DNA from: Cyanobacteria bacterium M_surface_7_m2_040
GTDB taxonomy: Bacteria; Cyanobacteriota; Cyanobacteriia; PCC-6307; Cyanobiaceae
NCBI GenBank assembly: GCA_016882555.1
Contig: VGPQ01000098.1
Location: forward strand, 1 to 5,932
Reading direction: 5' to 3'
Length of the DNA: 5,932 nucleotides
Shown here piece by piece: positions 5,615 to 5,932 of the stretch; positions within the stretch are counted from its first letter, which is position 1, and each line of letters begins with the position of its first letter. A model generated the notes under the pieces. That model was not told the origin of the DNA, did not search any database, and worked only from the letters and a program-made list of their open reading frames with translations. A program made the position numbers and the translations under genes.

Positions 5615-5932
5615 ATGGCCGGCCACAGCAAATGGGCCCAGATCAAGCGCACCAAGGCGGTCGTCGATGCCAAGCGTGGGGCCGTGTTCACCCGCCTCGG
5701 GCGCGAGATCATGGTGGCGGCCCGGGCGGGAGCGGATCCGGCCGGCAACTTCCAGCTGCGCACCGCCATCGAAAAAGCCAAGGCTGCCGGGGTGCCCAAC
5801 GCCAACATTGACCGGGCCATCGCCAAGGGGTCAGGCCAGGGCCAGGGGGAAGGAGAGCAGTTCGAGGACGTGCGCTACGAGGGCTACGGCCCGGGCGGCG
5901 TGGCGGTGCTGGTGGGAGCGTTCACCGACAAC
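5615..5932 (+). CDS. yebC: YebC/PmpR-family protein, N-terminal part, truncated by window edge
   Basis: The first 106 codons of a YebC-family protein are present; full-length members have about 240-250 residues. The diagnostic N-terminus [20 protein letters not shown] is followed by [22 protein letters not shown] (21-42), [23 protein letters not shown] (50-72) and [19 protein letters not shown] at the edge. Family members were long annotated as transcriptional regulators, and more recent work links some of them to translation, relieving ribosome stalling at proline stretches. Which role applies here cannot be read from the sequence. The low-complexity insert [11 protein letters not shown] (72-82) lies in a loop that varies across the family. 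The ATG is 5 bp downstream of the truB stop, so translation is probably coupled; pairing with a tRNA-modification gene favours a translation role. Confidence 0.95.
   Translation, partial: MAGHSKWAQIKRTKAVVDAKRGAVFTRLGREIMVAARAGADPAGNFQLRTAIEKAKAAGVPNANIDRAIAKGSGQGQGEGEQFEDVRYEGYGPGGVAVLVGAFTDN

Overview
The window comes from a GC-rich cyanobacterium, most likely a picocyanobacterium of the Cyanobium/Synechococcus group. The decisive evidence is a kaiA-kaiB-kaiC circadian oscillator cluster, found in this form only in cyanobacteria. It lies beside the ribosomal protein genes rplU and rpmA, an arrangement I associate with marine Synechococcus; Prochlorococcus lacks kaiA. The proteins look typical of that group, including an L21 with an extra N-terminal region and an L21 core close to what I recall from marine Synechococcus. 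I found no perfect copy of the HIP1 palindrome GCGATCGC.

Layout. Bases 1-2011 on the minus strand hold the clock genes, transcribed leftwards as kaiA, kaiB, kaiC; kaiC is cut off by the left edge after about 218 codons. KaiA stimulates KaiC autophosphorylation, and KaiB binds the KaiC CI ring at night and sequesters KaiA. The kaiA-kaiB gap is only 12 bp and the kaiB-kaiC gap is 114 bp. Bases 2012-2164 are a short divergent promoter region. Bases 2165-2953 on the plus strand encode ribosomal proteins L21 and L27, closed by a clear stem-loop terminator at 2985-3016.

Bases 3050-4585 on the minus strand hold a YhhQ/VUT-family membrane transporter (queuosine precursor uptake family) followed by a SAM-dependent methyltransferase of unknown substrate, probably one transcription unit. 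Bases 4707-5932 on the plus strand encode the tRNA pseudouridine-55 synthase TruB and, 5 bp later, the start of a YebC-family protein cut by the right edge. Apart from the clock and the methyltransferase, the theme is translation and tRNA modification.

No intergenic gap exceeds about 155 bp. I saw no tRNA, rRNA, CRISPR array or insertion sequence. This is core chromosome, not an accessory island, and I did not find a wholly new system. The points worth a second look are in the kaiB-kaiC junction (one in-frame stop separating the genes, a G8 run in kaiB, a tandem repeat and a palindrome in the gap), the Ala/Lys-rich L21 extension, the shared clock/ribosome promoter region, and the transporter-methyltransferase pair.
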